Of a stretch of DNA of 11,652 bases, positions 1-7,322 are shown piece after piece. A program made the translations under genes and the position numbers. The notes below the pieces were generated by a model. That model saw only the letters and a program-made list of their open reading frames with translations. It searched no databases and was not told the origin of the DNA. This DNA comes from Alphaproteobacteria bacterium (lineage in GTDB: Bacteria; Pseudomonadota; Alphaproteobacteria; Rhizobiales; Xanthobacteraceae). Positions within the stretch are counted from its first letter, which is position 1; each line of letters starts with the position of its first letter. The DNA lies in the NCBI GenBank assembly GCA_005883445.1, contig VAZL01000005.1, forward strand, positions 1 through 11,652, given 5' to 3'.

Positions 1-1
1 C

Positions 2-352
2 GCCAACACCTGGGGCATCCTCAATGTGCGCGAGGAGTTCGCCAAGGATCATCCCGATATCGTGCGGCGGGTGATCTTGGCCTACGAGGAGGCGCGCAAA
101 TATTCGCTCGCCAACTACGATGAGCTCAAGAAAACCTTCATCGCCGTTACCAAGCTGCCCGATGCCGTCGTTGACAAGCAGCTCAAGGAGCGCACCGAGC
201 TCACCCACAACAAAGTCGGCCCGGCGCAACGCGAATCGATCCTCGAAGCCGGCCTTGCGCTGCAGAAGGCGGGCGTGATCGCCGCCAGTGTCGACGTCAA
301 GAAGTCGGTCGACGACCTCATCGACGATCGCTACGTGACGGCCGCGAATTGA
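2..352 (+). CDS. ABC transporter substrate-binding protein, SsuA/TauA/NitT type (3' end only)
   Basis: This is the C-terminal part of a periplasmic binding protein that would deliver a small ligand (aliphatic sulfonate, taurine, nitrate or similar) to the permease encoded next. The open frame enters from the left edge, so the start, signal peptide and most of the ligand pocket lie outside. The visible residues begin ANTWGILNVREEF and continue with KDHPDIVRRVILAYEEARKY, the typical late segment of SsuA-like proteins where the chain returns to the first lobe and ends in helices. The GTG at 26 is an internal valine, not a start, because the same frame is open and family-like upstream. The stop TGA overlaps a possible TTG of the permease frame, and the gene order (binding protein, permease, ATPase) is the usual one. 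The ligand cannot be told from this fragment. Confidence 0.85.
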   Translation, partial: ANTWGILNVREEFAKDHPDIVRRVILAYEEARKYSLANYDELKKTFIAVTKLPDAVVDKQLKERTELTHNKVGPAQRESILEAGLALQKAGVIAASVDVKKSVDDLIDDRYVTAAN

Positions 353-410
353 CGCTCGCGTCCCGCGCGCCGTACGCGAGGCAGCTTCCGGAGATTCGCG
401 ATATTGCATT

Positions 411-416
411 GGAAGG
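411..416 (+). promoter_or_regulatory. Ribosome binding site deciding the permease start
   Basis: GGAAGG lies 7 bases before GTG at 424. It favours that GTG over the upstream TTG at 349, which has no visible Shine-Dalgarno sequence, and over the ATG at 439. Confidence 0.5.
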
Positions 417-423
417 CCGTGCC

Positions 424-1260
424 GTGTCTCTTGTCTCCATGACCGCGGGCGTCGAACAAGCCGAGCTGTCACAGGCGCCGTCGAAAGCAGGATCCGCGCG
501 CGTGCTGCGGCCCGCGCTCGGATTGTTGCTGCCGGTGGCGCTCGCTGTGTTCTGGGAAATCGCGGTGCGCATGGGCTTGTCCAACGGGCGCCTGGTGCCG
601 CCGCCGTCGGTGATCTGGAACACGTTTGCCGATCTCGCCGCGACCGGCGAGCTTGCGCAGCACGCCTTCGCCACGCTCTGGCGCGTCGCGTGGGGATTTG
701 TGTTCGGCGTCGCGGCCGGAACGATTTTCGGCGCGATCACCGGCTATTCGGCGCTGACGCACCGCGTCGTCGATCCGACGCTGCAGGCCTTGCGCTCGAT
801 CCCCTCGATCGCGTGGGTGCCGCTGTTCATCCTGTGGTTCGGCATTTTCGAGGCGTCCAAGGTCATTCTGATCGCGGTCGGCGTGTTCTTCCCGGTCTAT
901 CTCGGCGTGATGGGCGCGGTGATGTCGGTCGACCGCAAGATCGTCGAGGTCGGCCGCGTCTTTCGTTTGTCCGGCCCTGCCATGGTGCGCCGGATCTTGT
1001 TGCCGGCGGTGATGCCGACCTACGTGATCTCGCTGCGTGCCGGGCTCGGGCTCGGCTGGATGTTCGTAGTGGCGGCGGAATTTCTGGGCGCCTCGACCGG
1101 GCTCGGCTTCCTCCTCATCGACGGCCAGCAGCTCGGCAAGCCGGCGCAGATCGTCGCCGCCATCGTCGCCTTCGCCATTCTGGGCAAGGCGACCGACTGG
1201 CTCATCGTGCTGGTGTCGTCGCCCTTCCTGCGCTGGGAAGATCGGTTCGCGCGCGCGTGA
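424..1260 (+). CDS. ABC transporter permease, SsuC/TauC type
   Basis: This is the inner-membrane permease of a nitrate/sulfonate/taurine-type importer, about 278 residues with roughly six hydrophobic segments, normal for the family. The first membrane segment contains LLLPVALAVFWEIAVRMGL, preceded by a short cytoplasmic tail. The family signatures are visible: SIPSIAWVPLFILWFG in the middle, and the cytoplasmic coupling (EAA) loop around VEVGRVFRLSGPAMVRRILL-PAVMP. It is followed by AEFLGASTGLGFLL. The frame is open from TTG 349, which overlaps the preceding stop by 3 bases, but GTG 424 has the best ribosome binding site and gives a usual length; ATG 439 is also possible. It is 11 bp ahead of the ATPase gene in the same operon. 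The family is certain; the substrate is not. Confidence 0.9.
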   Translation: MSLVSMTAGVEQAELSQAPSKAGSARVLRPALGLLLPVALAVFWEIAVRMGLSNGRLVPPPSVIWNTFADLAATGELAQHAFATLWRVAWGFVFGVAAGTIFGAITGYSALTHRVVDPTLQALRSIPSIAWVPLFILWFGIFEASKVILIAVGVFFPVYLGVMGAVMSVDRKIVEVGRVFRLSGPAMVRRILLPAVMPTYVISLRAGLGLGWMFVVAAEFLGASTGLGFLLIDGQQLGKPAQIVAAIVAFAILGKATDWLIVLVSSPFLRWEDRFARA

Positions 1261-1271
1261 AGGGACGTCCG

Positions 1272-1963
1272 ATGCTGGTTCTCGATCGCGTCGGCAAGAC
1301 CTACCCCAACGGCGTGCGCGCGCTCGAGGGCCTCTCGCTCGCGGTCGCGCCCGGTGAAATTCTCGTCACCATCGGCGGCTCCGGTTGCGGCAAGTCGACC
1401 ATGTTGCGCGCGATCTCGGGGCTCGACACGCCGACCCAGACAATGTCGGCTTCGGCCTGGAGCAATATCCCAAGGCGGAACGAAGGACGCGCGTGGCGGG
1501 CGCGCTCGACCGCGTCGGCCTGACCGAGAAGGCGAGGGTTTGGCCGCGCGAGCTCTCCGGCGGCCAAGCCCAGCGCGTCGCCATCGCACGCGCGCTGGTG
1601 CCGCGGCCGCAGGTTCTGCTCCTCGACGAGCCGTTCTCTGCGCTCGACGCCTTCACCCGCGCCGACCTGCAGGACCATCTGCTCGACCTGTGGGCCGATT
1701 TCAAGCCGACGCTGGTCATGGTGACGCACGACGTCGATGAGGCGATCGTGCTCGCCGACCGCGTGATGGTGATGCGGCCGCGGCCAGGCCGGGTCTACGA
1801 GGAGATCGCGTGCGATCTGCCGCGCCCGCGCGACCGCCAGTCCGCCGCCTTCGATTTCGTCAAGCGCCGCGTGCTCGCGGCGCTCGACCGCTCGCTCGAC
1901 CGCGCGGTGGTGACCGACGACGGCGAGACCCGCGCCGCGGCCGGCGGCGGGCTGTGGTGGTAA
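1272..1963 (+). pseudogene. ABC transporter ATP-binding protein, SsuB/TauB type, internal deletion with frameshift
   Basis: This should be the ATPase driving the importer encoded upstream. ATG 1272 has GAAGGGA at 1259-1265, 6 bases before it. The first frame gives a good N-terminus, MLVLDRVGKTYPNGVRAL, with Walker A GGSGCGKST at residues 35-43, and continues to GLDTPT near 1436. It then turns into nonsense and stops at 1521-1523. A second frame takes up the protein at about 1439 with DNVGFGLEQYPKAERR. It continues with the signature LSGGQAQRVAIARAL, Walker B VLLLDEPFSALD and the H-loop MVTHDVDEA, and ends at 1963. In SsuB relatives about 34 residues lie between GLD.PT and DNV, including the Q-loop (FQEPRLLPW). 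Here they are absent, and the frame change means the loss is 1 modulo 3, roughly 100 bases. As written no functional ATPase can be made; an assembly or consensus error is the main alternative. Confidence 0.87.
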
Positions 1964-2001
1964 TGCGGGGGCAACATCGATCGCCTAGTGATACTCCGTT
2001 C

Positions 2002-2021
2002 ATTCCCGCGAAAGCGGGAAT
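2002..2021. repeat. Perfect hairpin, 8-bp stem with GAAA loop
   Basis: ATTCCCGC at 2002-2009 pairs perfectly with GCGGGAAT at 2014-2021 around a GAAA loop, a GNRA-type tetraloop in RNA. It is the left-hand palindrome of the composite element. Confidence 0.8.
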
Positions 2022-2045
2022 CCAGGGGCCGCAGACCGTTGTCCT

Positions 2046-2073
2046 GGGTCCCCGCGACGGGGTCCCCGCGACG
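2046..2073. repeat. Tandem duplication of a 14-mer
   Basis: GGGTCCCCGCGACG occurs twice head to tail without mismatch, at 2046-2059 and 2060-2073. The second copy also forms the left arm of the hairpin at 2064-2087, so the duplication appears to have modified the right end of the dispersed repeat. Confidence 0.85.
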
Positions 2074-2087
2074 CGAGCGTCGCGGGG
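2064..2087. repeat. Perfect inverted repeat, 10-bp stem
   Basis: CCCCGCGACG at 2064-2073 and CGTCGCGGGG at 2078-2087 are exact reverse complements separated by CGAG. The stem is very GC-rich, but no T-run follows, so it is not called an intrinsic terminator. Confidence 0.8.
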
Positions 2088-2216
2088 TGCCCCTCGCGGG
2101 GACGAGCGGAAGAGAGCGCTTGAGACGATTGAGCAAACAAATTAGCGGACGAAATCGCGCTTGCGTTTTTCCCGCGTCTGTCGTCTGTCCTGTGCCGTCC
2201 GAAACGGAGGTTTCCA

Positions 2217-2726
2217 ATGGACGCCACGGCGTTGCGCGCCATGCAGGCGCCGCTCAAGGAGCGCTACAAGGGCGATCCCAAGTCCGCCTTCATCACCTTG
2301 AAGGCCAAGGGCACGCTCGATGACGCCCACATCGCCTGCAAGGTGGAGACTGGGCGCGCGCTCGCGGTCGCGGGCCTGCATCCCGCCACCGGCGGCTCCG
2401 GGCTCGAACTTTGTTCCGGCGACATGCTGCTCGAGGCGCTGGTTGCCTGCGCCGGCGTGACGCTCAAGGCGGTGGCGACCGCGCTCGACGTTCCACTCAA
2501 GTCCGGCAAGGTGTCGGCCGAAGGCGATCTCGACTTTCGCGGCACGCTCGGCGTGGCCAAGGATGCGCCGGTCGGTTTTGCGGCGATTCGCCTGCGCTTC
2601 GACGTCGAGACCGACGCGCCGCCGGACAAGCTCGACGCGCTGCTCAAGCTCACCGAGCGCTATTGCGTCGTCTACCAGACGCTCAAGGGCGGTCCCCCGA
2701 TCGAGGTGAAGTTGAACCGCGCGTGA
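2217..2726 (+). CDS. OsmC/Ohr-family protein
   Basis: This is a 169-residue protein of the OsmC superfamily, cytoplasmic thiol-dependent enzymes that reduce organic or fatty-acid hydroperoxides. Family features are the helix GDMLLEALVACAGVTLKAVA with C78, the two-strand segment around GKVSAEGDLDFRGTLG, and the late RYCVVYQTL with C150. C78 and C150 sit where the reactive and resolving cysteines of OsmC/Ohr proteins are expected, so peroxidase activity is plausible. C41 and C66 are additional cysteines. The N-terminal 40 residues before the core are a little longer than in compact OsmC proteins. ATG 2217 is supported by CGGAGG at 2205-2210, spaced 6 bases. The gene is separated from the damaged transporter operon by the repeat element and is followed after 62 bp by a membrane protein gene on the same strand. 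No regulator is adjacent. The family is secure; the physiological substrate is unknown. Confidence 0.88.
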   Translation: MDATALRAMQAPLKERYKGDPKSAFITLKAKGTLDDAHIACKVETGRALAVAGLHPATGGSGLELCSGDMLLEALVACAGVTLKAVATALDVPLKSGKVSAEGDLDFRGTLGVAKDAPVGFAAIRLRFDVETDAPPDKLDALLKLTERYCVVYQTLKGGPPIEVKLNRA

Positions 2727-2757
2727 GCGTGGCAGCGAGCGCCCGTCGGCTGTAACG

Positions 2758-2778
2758 CGTCGTGCCCCGGCAATGACG
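2758..2778. repeat. Imperfect palindrome, possible remnant of a dispersed repeat
   Basis: CGTCGTGCCCCGGCAATGACG reads as TGCC-CC-GGCA flanked by CGTC and GACG with a one-base offset. It lies just before the next ribosome binding site. It may be a decayed copy of an intergenic palindrome; the call is weak. Confidence 0.3.
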
Positions 2779-2788
2779 CCGAGGAACC

Positions 2789-3592
2789 ATGTCTCCCGAT
2801 CTCTTCTTTTGGTACGGACTCGTCCTCAAAGCGGCGATGACGGCGACGATCGTCGTCATCGTGTCGGTCGCGGCCGAACGTAGCGGGCCCTTCGTCGCCG
2901 CGCTCATCGCCGCGCTGCCGACGGCCGCGGGCGCGACCTACATCATCTTGGCGTTTGAACATCCGCCCGCCTTCATCGCCGCCGCCGCCATCGGCAGCAT
3001 GGCCGCCAACGCCGCTGTCGCGATCTTCGCGCTCACCTATACCGCGCTCGCGCAGCGCCAGGGCATCGTGCTCAGCATCGCTGTCGCAACGCTCCTGTGG
3101 TTCGGTATCGCGGCGGTCTTGCGATTGGTCGAGTGGACGCCGGCCACCGCGCTCGCGCTCAATGCGGTCGTCTTCGCGTTCACCATCCCGCTCTCGGCAC
3201 GCTACCGCGACGCCGCGGTGCCAAGGAACAGCGTTAGGCGTACCCGTTACGACATCCCGCTGCGGGCGGCGGCGGCTGCGCTGGTCGTCGCCGTGGTCAC
3301 GACCGCGAGCCATTGGATCGGCTCGTTTGCATCCGGCGTGTTCGCAGTGTTTCCCATCGTGCTGGCAACTTTTGTGGTGATCATGCATCCGCGCGCGGGC
3401 GGGAAGGCGGCGGCTGCCGTGCTCGCCCATGCGCAGCCCGTACTCGTGGGCCTGCCTCTCGGATTTCTCGGAGTGCATTGTCTCGCCGGGTGGATCGGCG
3501 CGTGGTGGTCGCTCGCGGCTGGCCTTGCGATCTCGATGTCGTGGAGCGCCGGGCTTTGGCTCGTGCGACGAGCGCGGCTGCGCATCGCCTGA
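2789..3592 (+). CDS. Unidentified polytopic inner-membrane protein
   Basis: I do not recognise this 267-residue protein. It is strongly hydrophobic with about eight to ten membrane segments (roughly 11-28, 35-56, 62-86, 92-112, 118-136, 158-176, 180-199, 205-236 and 238-258). A basic, polar loop at about 137-157 (SARYRDAAVPRNSVRRTRYD) divides it in two. Each half carries a similar motif: RSGPFVAALIAALPTAAGAT at 31-50, and GSFASGVFAVFPIVLATFVV at 178-197. In both, a small-residue S/G start leads to a hydrophobic helix with one central proline, suggesting a duplicated fold. There is no signal peptide, enzyme motif or nucleotide-binding site, so a transporter or accessory membrane role is only a guess. 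ATG 2789 has GAGGA at 2781-2785. It follows the OsmC gene by 62 bp and may be cotranscribed; its end is only 14 bp from the convergent receptor gene. Confidence 0.8.
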   Translation: MSPDLFFWYGLVLKAAMTATIVVIVSVAAERSGPFVAALIAALPTAAGATYIILAFEHPPAFIAAAAIGSMAANAAVAIFALTYTALAQRQGIVLSIAVATLLWFGIAAVLRLVEWTPATALALNAVVFAFTIPLSARYRDAAVPRNSVRRTRYDIPLRAAAAALVVAVVTTASHWIGSFASGVFAVFPIVLATFVVIMHPRAGGKAAAAVLAHAQPVLVGLPLGFLGVHCLAGWIGAWWSLAAGLAISMSWSAGLWLVRRARLRIA

Positions 3593-3606
3593 CTGGACGC
3601 GCGGCG

Positions 3607-4587
3607 CTACTTCTCGATGGAGAGCTTCTGCTCGTGGATCACCTTGGCCCATTTGCGGGTTTGGGCCTTGATGTAATCGGCGAACTCTTCCGGTGAGCTC
3701 GCCATCGGCTCGAACATTTGCGGCGCCAGGAATTTTTCGCGGAATTGCGGATCGGCCAAAGTCTTCGCGACCTCGGCGTTGATCTTGGTCACGATCGGTT
3801 GCGGCGTGCCGGCGGTCGCGAACAGTCCGAACCAGGTGGTCGCTTCGTAGCCCGGCAGGCCGTTTTCGGCGACGGTCGGAATGTCGGGAGCGAGCGGCAT
3901 GCGCTTGCCGCTGCCGACGCCGAAGATCTTGATCTGGCCCGTGCGGAACGGCGGCAACGCGAGGCTCACGCTCACGGACATCAGTTTGACGTGCCCGGCG
4001 ATGACGTCGGTGAGCGCGGGCGCGGCGCCGCGGTAGTGAACGGGAACAAGTTTCACGCCGGTCATGCTCTCGAACAGCACCATGTTCATGTGCGGCGCGG
4101 ATCCGATCCCGGCGGTGCCGTAAGTGAGCTCGCCCGGCGTCTTGCGCGCGAGCTCGATCAGCTCGCGCACGTCGTTGGCCGGCAGCGAAGGATGGCCAAG
4201 CAGCGCCTGGTTGATGCGCACGATGCCGGTGATCGGGATGAAGTCCTTCTCTTCGTCGTAGGGGAGTTTGCCGTTGCCGTAGAGGGTGGGATTGATCGTG
4301 AAGGTTCCGGCCTCGGCGACCAGCAGCGAATAGCCGTCGGGCGCGGCCTTGGCCACGGATTGCGCGCCAACGACGTGGGCGGCGCCGCCCTTGTTCTCGA
4401 TCACGACTTGCTGGCCCCAAGCCTGCGCGAGGCGCTGGCCGAGCGCGCGCGCCACGACGTCGGTGACGCCGCCGGCGGCGGCTGTCACCGTCAGCGTGAT
4501 CGTGCGCGCGGGATAGGATTGCGCCTGCGCCGCGGGCGCGCCGGCGAGGGCAGCGAGCAAGACCAAAGGGCCGAGCCGCTTGGTCAT
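3607..4587 (-). CDS. TctC/Bug-family tripartite tricarboxylate transporter receptor
   Basis: This is a 326-residue periplasmic binding protein of the Bug (TctC) family, which binds carboxylates and other small organic acids. A Sec signal peptide is clear: MTKR, then LGPLVLLAALAGAPAAQA, with cleavage likely after A22. The mature start SYPARTITLTVTAAAGGVTD matches the family's YP..PI.LVVP..AGG..D, with D43 in the ligand-contacting position, followed by VVIENKGGAAHVVGA. Later family landmarks are DGYSLL, LTYGTAGIGSAPHM, PVHYRGAAPALTDVIAGHV and DIPTVAENGLPGYEATTWFG. Within the first motif the usual P.PAGG is replaced by TAAAGG, and ENKPG by ENKGG, which may signal an unusual ligand. The start at 4587 is set by the signal peptide and by GGAGGA (4602-4597), 9 bases upstream inside the end of mutS. 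The start codon overlaps the mutS stop as ATGA. There are no tctA/tctB genes nearby, as is common for these abundant receptors. Confidence 0.93.
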   Translation of the reverse strand: MTKRLGPLVLLAALAGAPAAQAQSYPARTITLTVTAAAGGVTDVVARALGQRLAQAWGQQVVIENKGGAAHVVGAQSVAKAAPDGYSLLVAEAGTFTINPTLYGNGKLPYDEEKDFIPITGIVRINQALLGHPSLPANDVRELIELARKTPGELTYGTAGIGSAPHMNMVLFESMTGVKLVPVHYRGAAPALTDVIAGHVKLMSVSVSLALPPFRTGQIKIFGVGSGKRMPLAPDIPTVAENGLPGYEATTWFGLFATAGTPQPIVTKINAEVAKTLADPQFREKFLAPQMFEPMASSPEEFADYIKAQTRKWAKVIHEQKLSIEK

Positions 4588-7322
4588 GGTCCGCGATCCT
4601 CCGCCGCCTTGGCCTTGAGCGCGTAGAGCGCTTCGAGCGCGTCGCGCGGCGACATCTCGTCGGGATGAAGCGACGCCAGCGCCGCGAGGACCGTATCGAT
4701 GGCCGCGTCGTGCGCCGACGGCGATGCCGGCCGCGGCGTTGCGGCAAAAAGCGGCAGATCGTCGAAGCCGCGCGGCGATGCGCGATCCTCGGCTTCGAGC
4801 TTGGCGAGAACGAGCTGCGCGCGCGCGATCACGGCGGGCGGCAGGCCCGCGAGCTTCGCCACCTGGATGCCGTAGCTGCGATCGGCGGCCCCCGGCACCA
4901 CCTCGTGCAGGAACACGACCTCGCCCTGCCATTCCTTCACCCGCACCGTCGCGTTGAACAGGCGCGGGAGCGTCGCCGCGAGCGCGGTCAGCTCGTGGAA
5001 ATGGGTGGCGAACAAGGCGCGGCAGCGGTTGGTTTCGTGCAGATGCTCGATGGTGGCCCAAGCGATGGAGAGGCCGTCGAAGGTGGCGGTGCCACGGCCG
5101 ATCTCGTCCAAAATGACGAGCGAGCGCTCGCCCGCCTGATTGAGGATGGCGGCGGTCTCCACCATCTCGACCATGAAGGTCGAGCGTCCGCGCGCGATAT
5201 CGTCGGCCGCTCCGACGCGCGAGAACAGCCGGTCGACGGCGCCGATCTTGGCCTGGCGCGCGGGCACGAAGCCGCCCATTTGGGCCAGGATCGCGATGAG
5301 CGCGTTCTGGCGCAGATAGGTCGATTTGCCCGCCATGTTCGGGCCGGTGACGAGATAGATACGGCCGTTCGCGGCGGAGGCGGGCGCAGAGAGGTCGCAG
5401 TCGTTGGCCACGAACGGCCCGCCGTCGCCGGCGAGCATCTGTTCCACCACCGGATGCCGTCCGCCCTCGATGACGAAATCGAGCGAGGCGTCGATCTGCG
5501 GCCGCACGTAGTGACGCTCGACCGCCAATTGCGCCAAGGCCGTGGCCACGTCGATGACCGCCAGCGCCTCGGCCGCTTCCTTGATGGCGGCGGCCGCCGC
5601 CGTCACGCTGGCGGCGAGCCGCTCGAAGGTCTCGAGCTCGATGCCGAGCGCGCGATCCGCGGCGCTGGCGATCTTGGCTTCGAGCGCGCCCAGTTCGGTG
5701 GTGGTGAAGCGCACCTGACCGGCGAGCGTCTGGCGATGGATGAAGGTCGCGTTGAGCGGCGGCGCCATCAACCGCTCGCCGTGCTGCGCCGTCACCTCGA
5801 CGAAATAGCCGAGCACGTTGTTGTGGCGGATTTTCAGCGCGCGCACGGACGTGGTTTCGGCGTAGCGGGCCTGCAGCGCCGCGATCACGCGGCGGGATTC
5901 GTCGCGCAGCGCGCGCGCTTCGTCGAGCGCGGCGTCGTAGCCCGCGCGCACGAAGCCGCCGTCGCGCTTGAGGTGGGGAAGCTCCTCGGCGAGCGCCGCA
6001 TTGAGCTCGGTGGCGAGCGCGGGATCGAGCCCGCGTAAGGCGCGCGCCGCCTGCGCCAGTTCGGCGGCAACGTTCGCGCTCTTCTCGAGCTCACCCGCAA
6101 GCCCGCCAGCGGCGATGATGCCGTCGCGGATGGCGGCGAGATCGCGCGGGCCGCCGCGCGCGAGCACGAGCCGCGCCAGCGCGCGGGCGAGATCCGGCGC
6201 CGCCGCCAGGCGCTGGCGCATGTCGGCGCGCGCCGCCGCGTCGGTCACGAAAAATTCGACCGCGTCGTGTCGCCGCTCGATCGCGGCGGGATCGGTGAGC
6301 GGCGCCGCAAGGCGCTGGGCGAGCAGGCGCGAGCCCGCGGCCGTCACGCTGCGGTCGATGGCGGCAAGGAGCGATCCGCGGCGCTCGCCCGAGAGCGTGC
6401 GCACGAGCTCGAGGTTGCTGCGGGTCGCCTGGTCGATCGAAAGCGTCGCTCCTTGCGCCTCGCGCACGGGCGCGGACAGCGGCGGGCGCGCTCCCAGCTG
6501 CGTGCGCTCGACGTAGCTGATGCAGGCGGCGGCGGCCGTGAGCTCGAGCCGCGACAGCGCGCCGAAGCTTTCCGTCGTCGACAAGCCGAAATAGGTCGCG
6601 AGCCTGCGCTCGGCCGTCGCCCCGTCGAACACGTCGCGCGCGAGCGGCGTCACCGCCGGCAGCGAGCGCAGATAGGGGGCGAGCGCGGCGTCGCTGTAGA
6701 GCGCGTCCGACACGATGATCTCGCCCGGTTCGAGCCGCGCGATCTCGGCGGCAAAGCCGGCGCGGTCGCATTCGGCGATACGGAACTCGCCGGTGGAAAT
6801 GTCGATCCAGGCGAGGGCGAAGCGACTTTCCTCACCCGCGGAGCCGCGCGCGCGGGCGATTGCGAGCAAATAGTTGTTGCGCCTTGCCTCGAGCAGCGTC
6901 TCCTCGGTGAGCGTGCCGGGCGTGACCACGCGGATGACGTCGCGCCGCACCACGCTCTTGCCGCCGCGCTTCTTCGCCTCGGCTGGGTCCTCGAGCTGTT
7001 CGCACACGGCCACGCGATGGCCGAGCGCGATCAGGCGATGGAGATATTCGTCGGCGCGATGGACCGGCACGCCGCACATGGGGATGTCGCGGCCGAGATG
7101 CTTGCCGCGCTTGGTGAGCACGATGCCGAGCGCGCGCGCGGCGACTTCGGCGTCCTCGAAGAACAGTTCGTAGAAATCGCCCATCCGATAGAACAGCAGG
7201 CAATCCGGATTGGCGGCTTTGATCTCGATATATTGCTCCATCACCGGCGTGGCGCGCGCGGCGCCCTCGGCGCTCGGGCCGGATTCGAAGCCGGAGGGAA
7301 CGATCGGGCGCGCGGCATCCAT
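4584..7322 (-). CDS. mutS: DNA mismatch repair protein MutS
   Basis: MutS recognises mismatches and small loops in newly replicated DNA and recruits MutL. The 912-residue length is typical of alphaproteobacterial MutS1. The mismatch-reading motif is at F50-Y51-E52 in FYRMGDFYELFFEDA. The connector, lever and clamp domains follow up to about residue 640. The ATPase has Walker A GPNMAGKST at 660-668, STFMVEM at 714-720, Walker B LVILDEIGRGT at 735-745 and ATHFHELT from 772. Downstream comes the dimer-stabilising helix region with RSYGIQVAKLAGLP. DDLPLF at 854-859 resembles a sliding-clamp binding motif, and LHPDEMSPRDALEALYALK near 885-903 is the C-terminal tetramer-forming segment. All key residues seem present, so the gene is judged intact. 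The chosen ATG (7322-7320) has no good Shine-Dalgarno sequence. The stop overlaps the start of the receptor gene, so the two are probably cotranscribed. Its promoter would lie in the 170-bp divergent region at 7323-7492. Confidence 0.97.
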   Translation of the reverse strand: MDAARPIVPSGFESGPSAEGAARATPVMEQYIEIKAANPDCLLFYRMGDFYELFFEDAEVAARALGIVLTKRGKHLGRDIPMCGVPVHRADEYLHRLIALGHRVAVCEQLEDPAEAKKRGGKSVVRRDVIRVVTPGTLTEETLLEARRNNYLLAIARARGSAGEESRFALAWIDISTGEFRIAECDRAGFAAEIARLEPGEIIVSDALYSDAALAPYLRSLPAVTPLARDVFDGATAERRLATYFGLSTTESFGALSRLELTAAAACISYVERTQLGARPPLSAPVREAQGATLSIDQATRSNLELVRTLSGERRGSLLAAIDRSVTAAGSRLLAQRLAAPLTDPAAIERRHDAVEFFVTDAAARADMRQRLAAAPDLARALARLVLARGGPRDLAAIRDGIIAAGGLAGELEKSANVAAELAQAARALRGLDPALATELNAALAEELPHLKRDGGFVRAGYDAALDEARALRDESRRVIAALQARYAETTSVRALKIRHNNVLGYFVEVTAQHGERLMAPPLNATFIHRQTLAGQVRFTTTELGALEAKIASAADRALGIELETFERLAASVTAAAAAIKEAAEALAVIDVATALAQLAVERHYVRPQIDASLDFVIEGGRHPVVEQMLAGDGGPFVANDCDLSAPASAANGRIYLVTGPNMAGKSTYLRQNALIAILAQMGGFVPARQAKIGAVDRLFSRVGAADDIARGRSTFMVEMVETAAILNQAGERSLVILDEIGRGTATFDGLSIAWATIEHLHETNRCRALFATHFHELTALAATLPRLFNATVRVKEWQGEVVFLHEVVPGAADRSYGIQVAKLAGLPPAVIARAQLVLAKLEAEDRASPRGFDDLPLFAATPRPASPSAHDAAIDTVLAALASLHPDEMSPRDALEALYALKAKAAEDRGP

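Larger units (their letters stand above)
2000..2102. repeat. Composite dispersed palindromic repeat element between genes
   Basis: This stretch starts with CATTCCCGCGAAAGCGGGAA and TCCAG and ends with CCTGGGTCCCCGCGACGG through CCCTCGCGGGGACGAG. Such CCAG/CTGG-bounded palindromes occur in many copies between genes in Bradyrhizobium-like and other proteobacterial genomes; read as protein, the left part gives the familiar spurious FPRKRESR string. The structure is directly visible; membership of a genome-wide family is from memory. The element accounts for most of the gap between the ATPase remnant and the OsmC gene. It could form RNA hairpins that limit read-through or protect a 3' end, but no U-run terminator is seen. 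Confidence 0.7.

Noticed and set aside
690..1523. A 277-codon frame covering the permease and the start of the ATPase
   Set aside because: Only the part from ATG 1272 is real; upstream it is a shifted reading of the permease.
2141..2175. Possible intrinsic terminator near GCGCTTGCGTTTTT
   Set aside because: Only a 3-bp CGC/GCG stem precedes the T-run, too weak to call.
3593..3606. Bidirectional terminator between the convergent membrane protein and receptor genes
   Set aside because: The gap is 14 bases and shows no stem-loop.
2672..4747. Minus-strand open frame of 691 codons
   Set aside because: It runs antisense to the OsmC end and membrane protein and out of frame through the receptor gene; the translation is arginine-rich low-complexity sequence typical of high-GC shadow frames.
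4665..6038. Plus-strand open frame of 457 codons opposite mutS
   Set aside because: It is antisense to a clearly conserved mutS, rich in Arg, Gly and His with no domain, and explained by GC-rich third positions.
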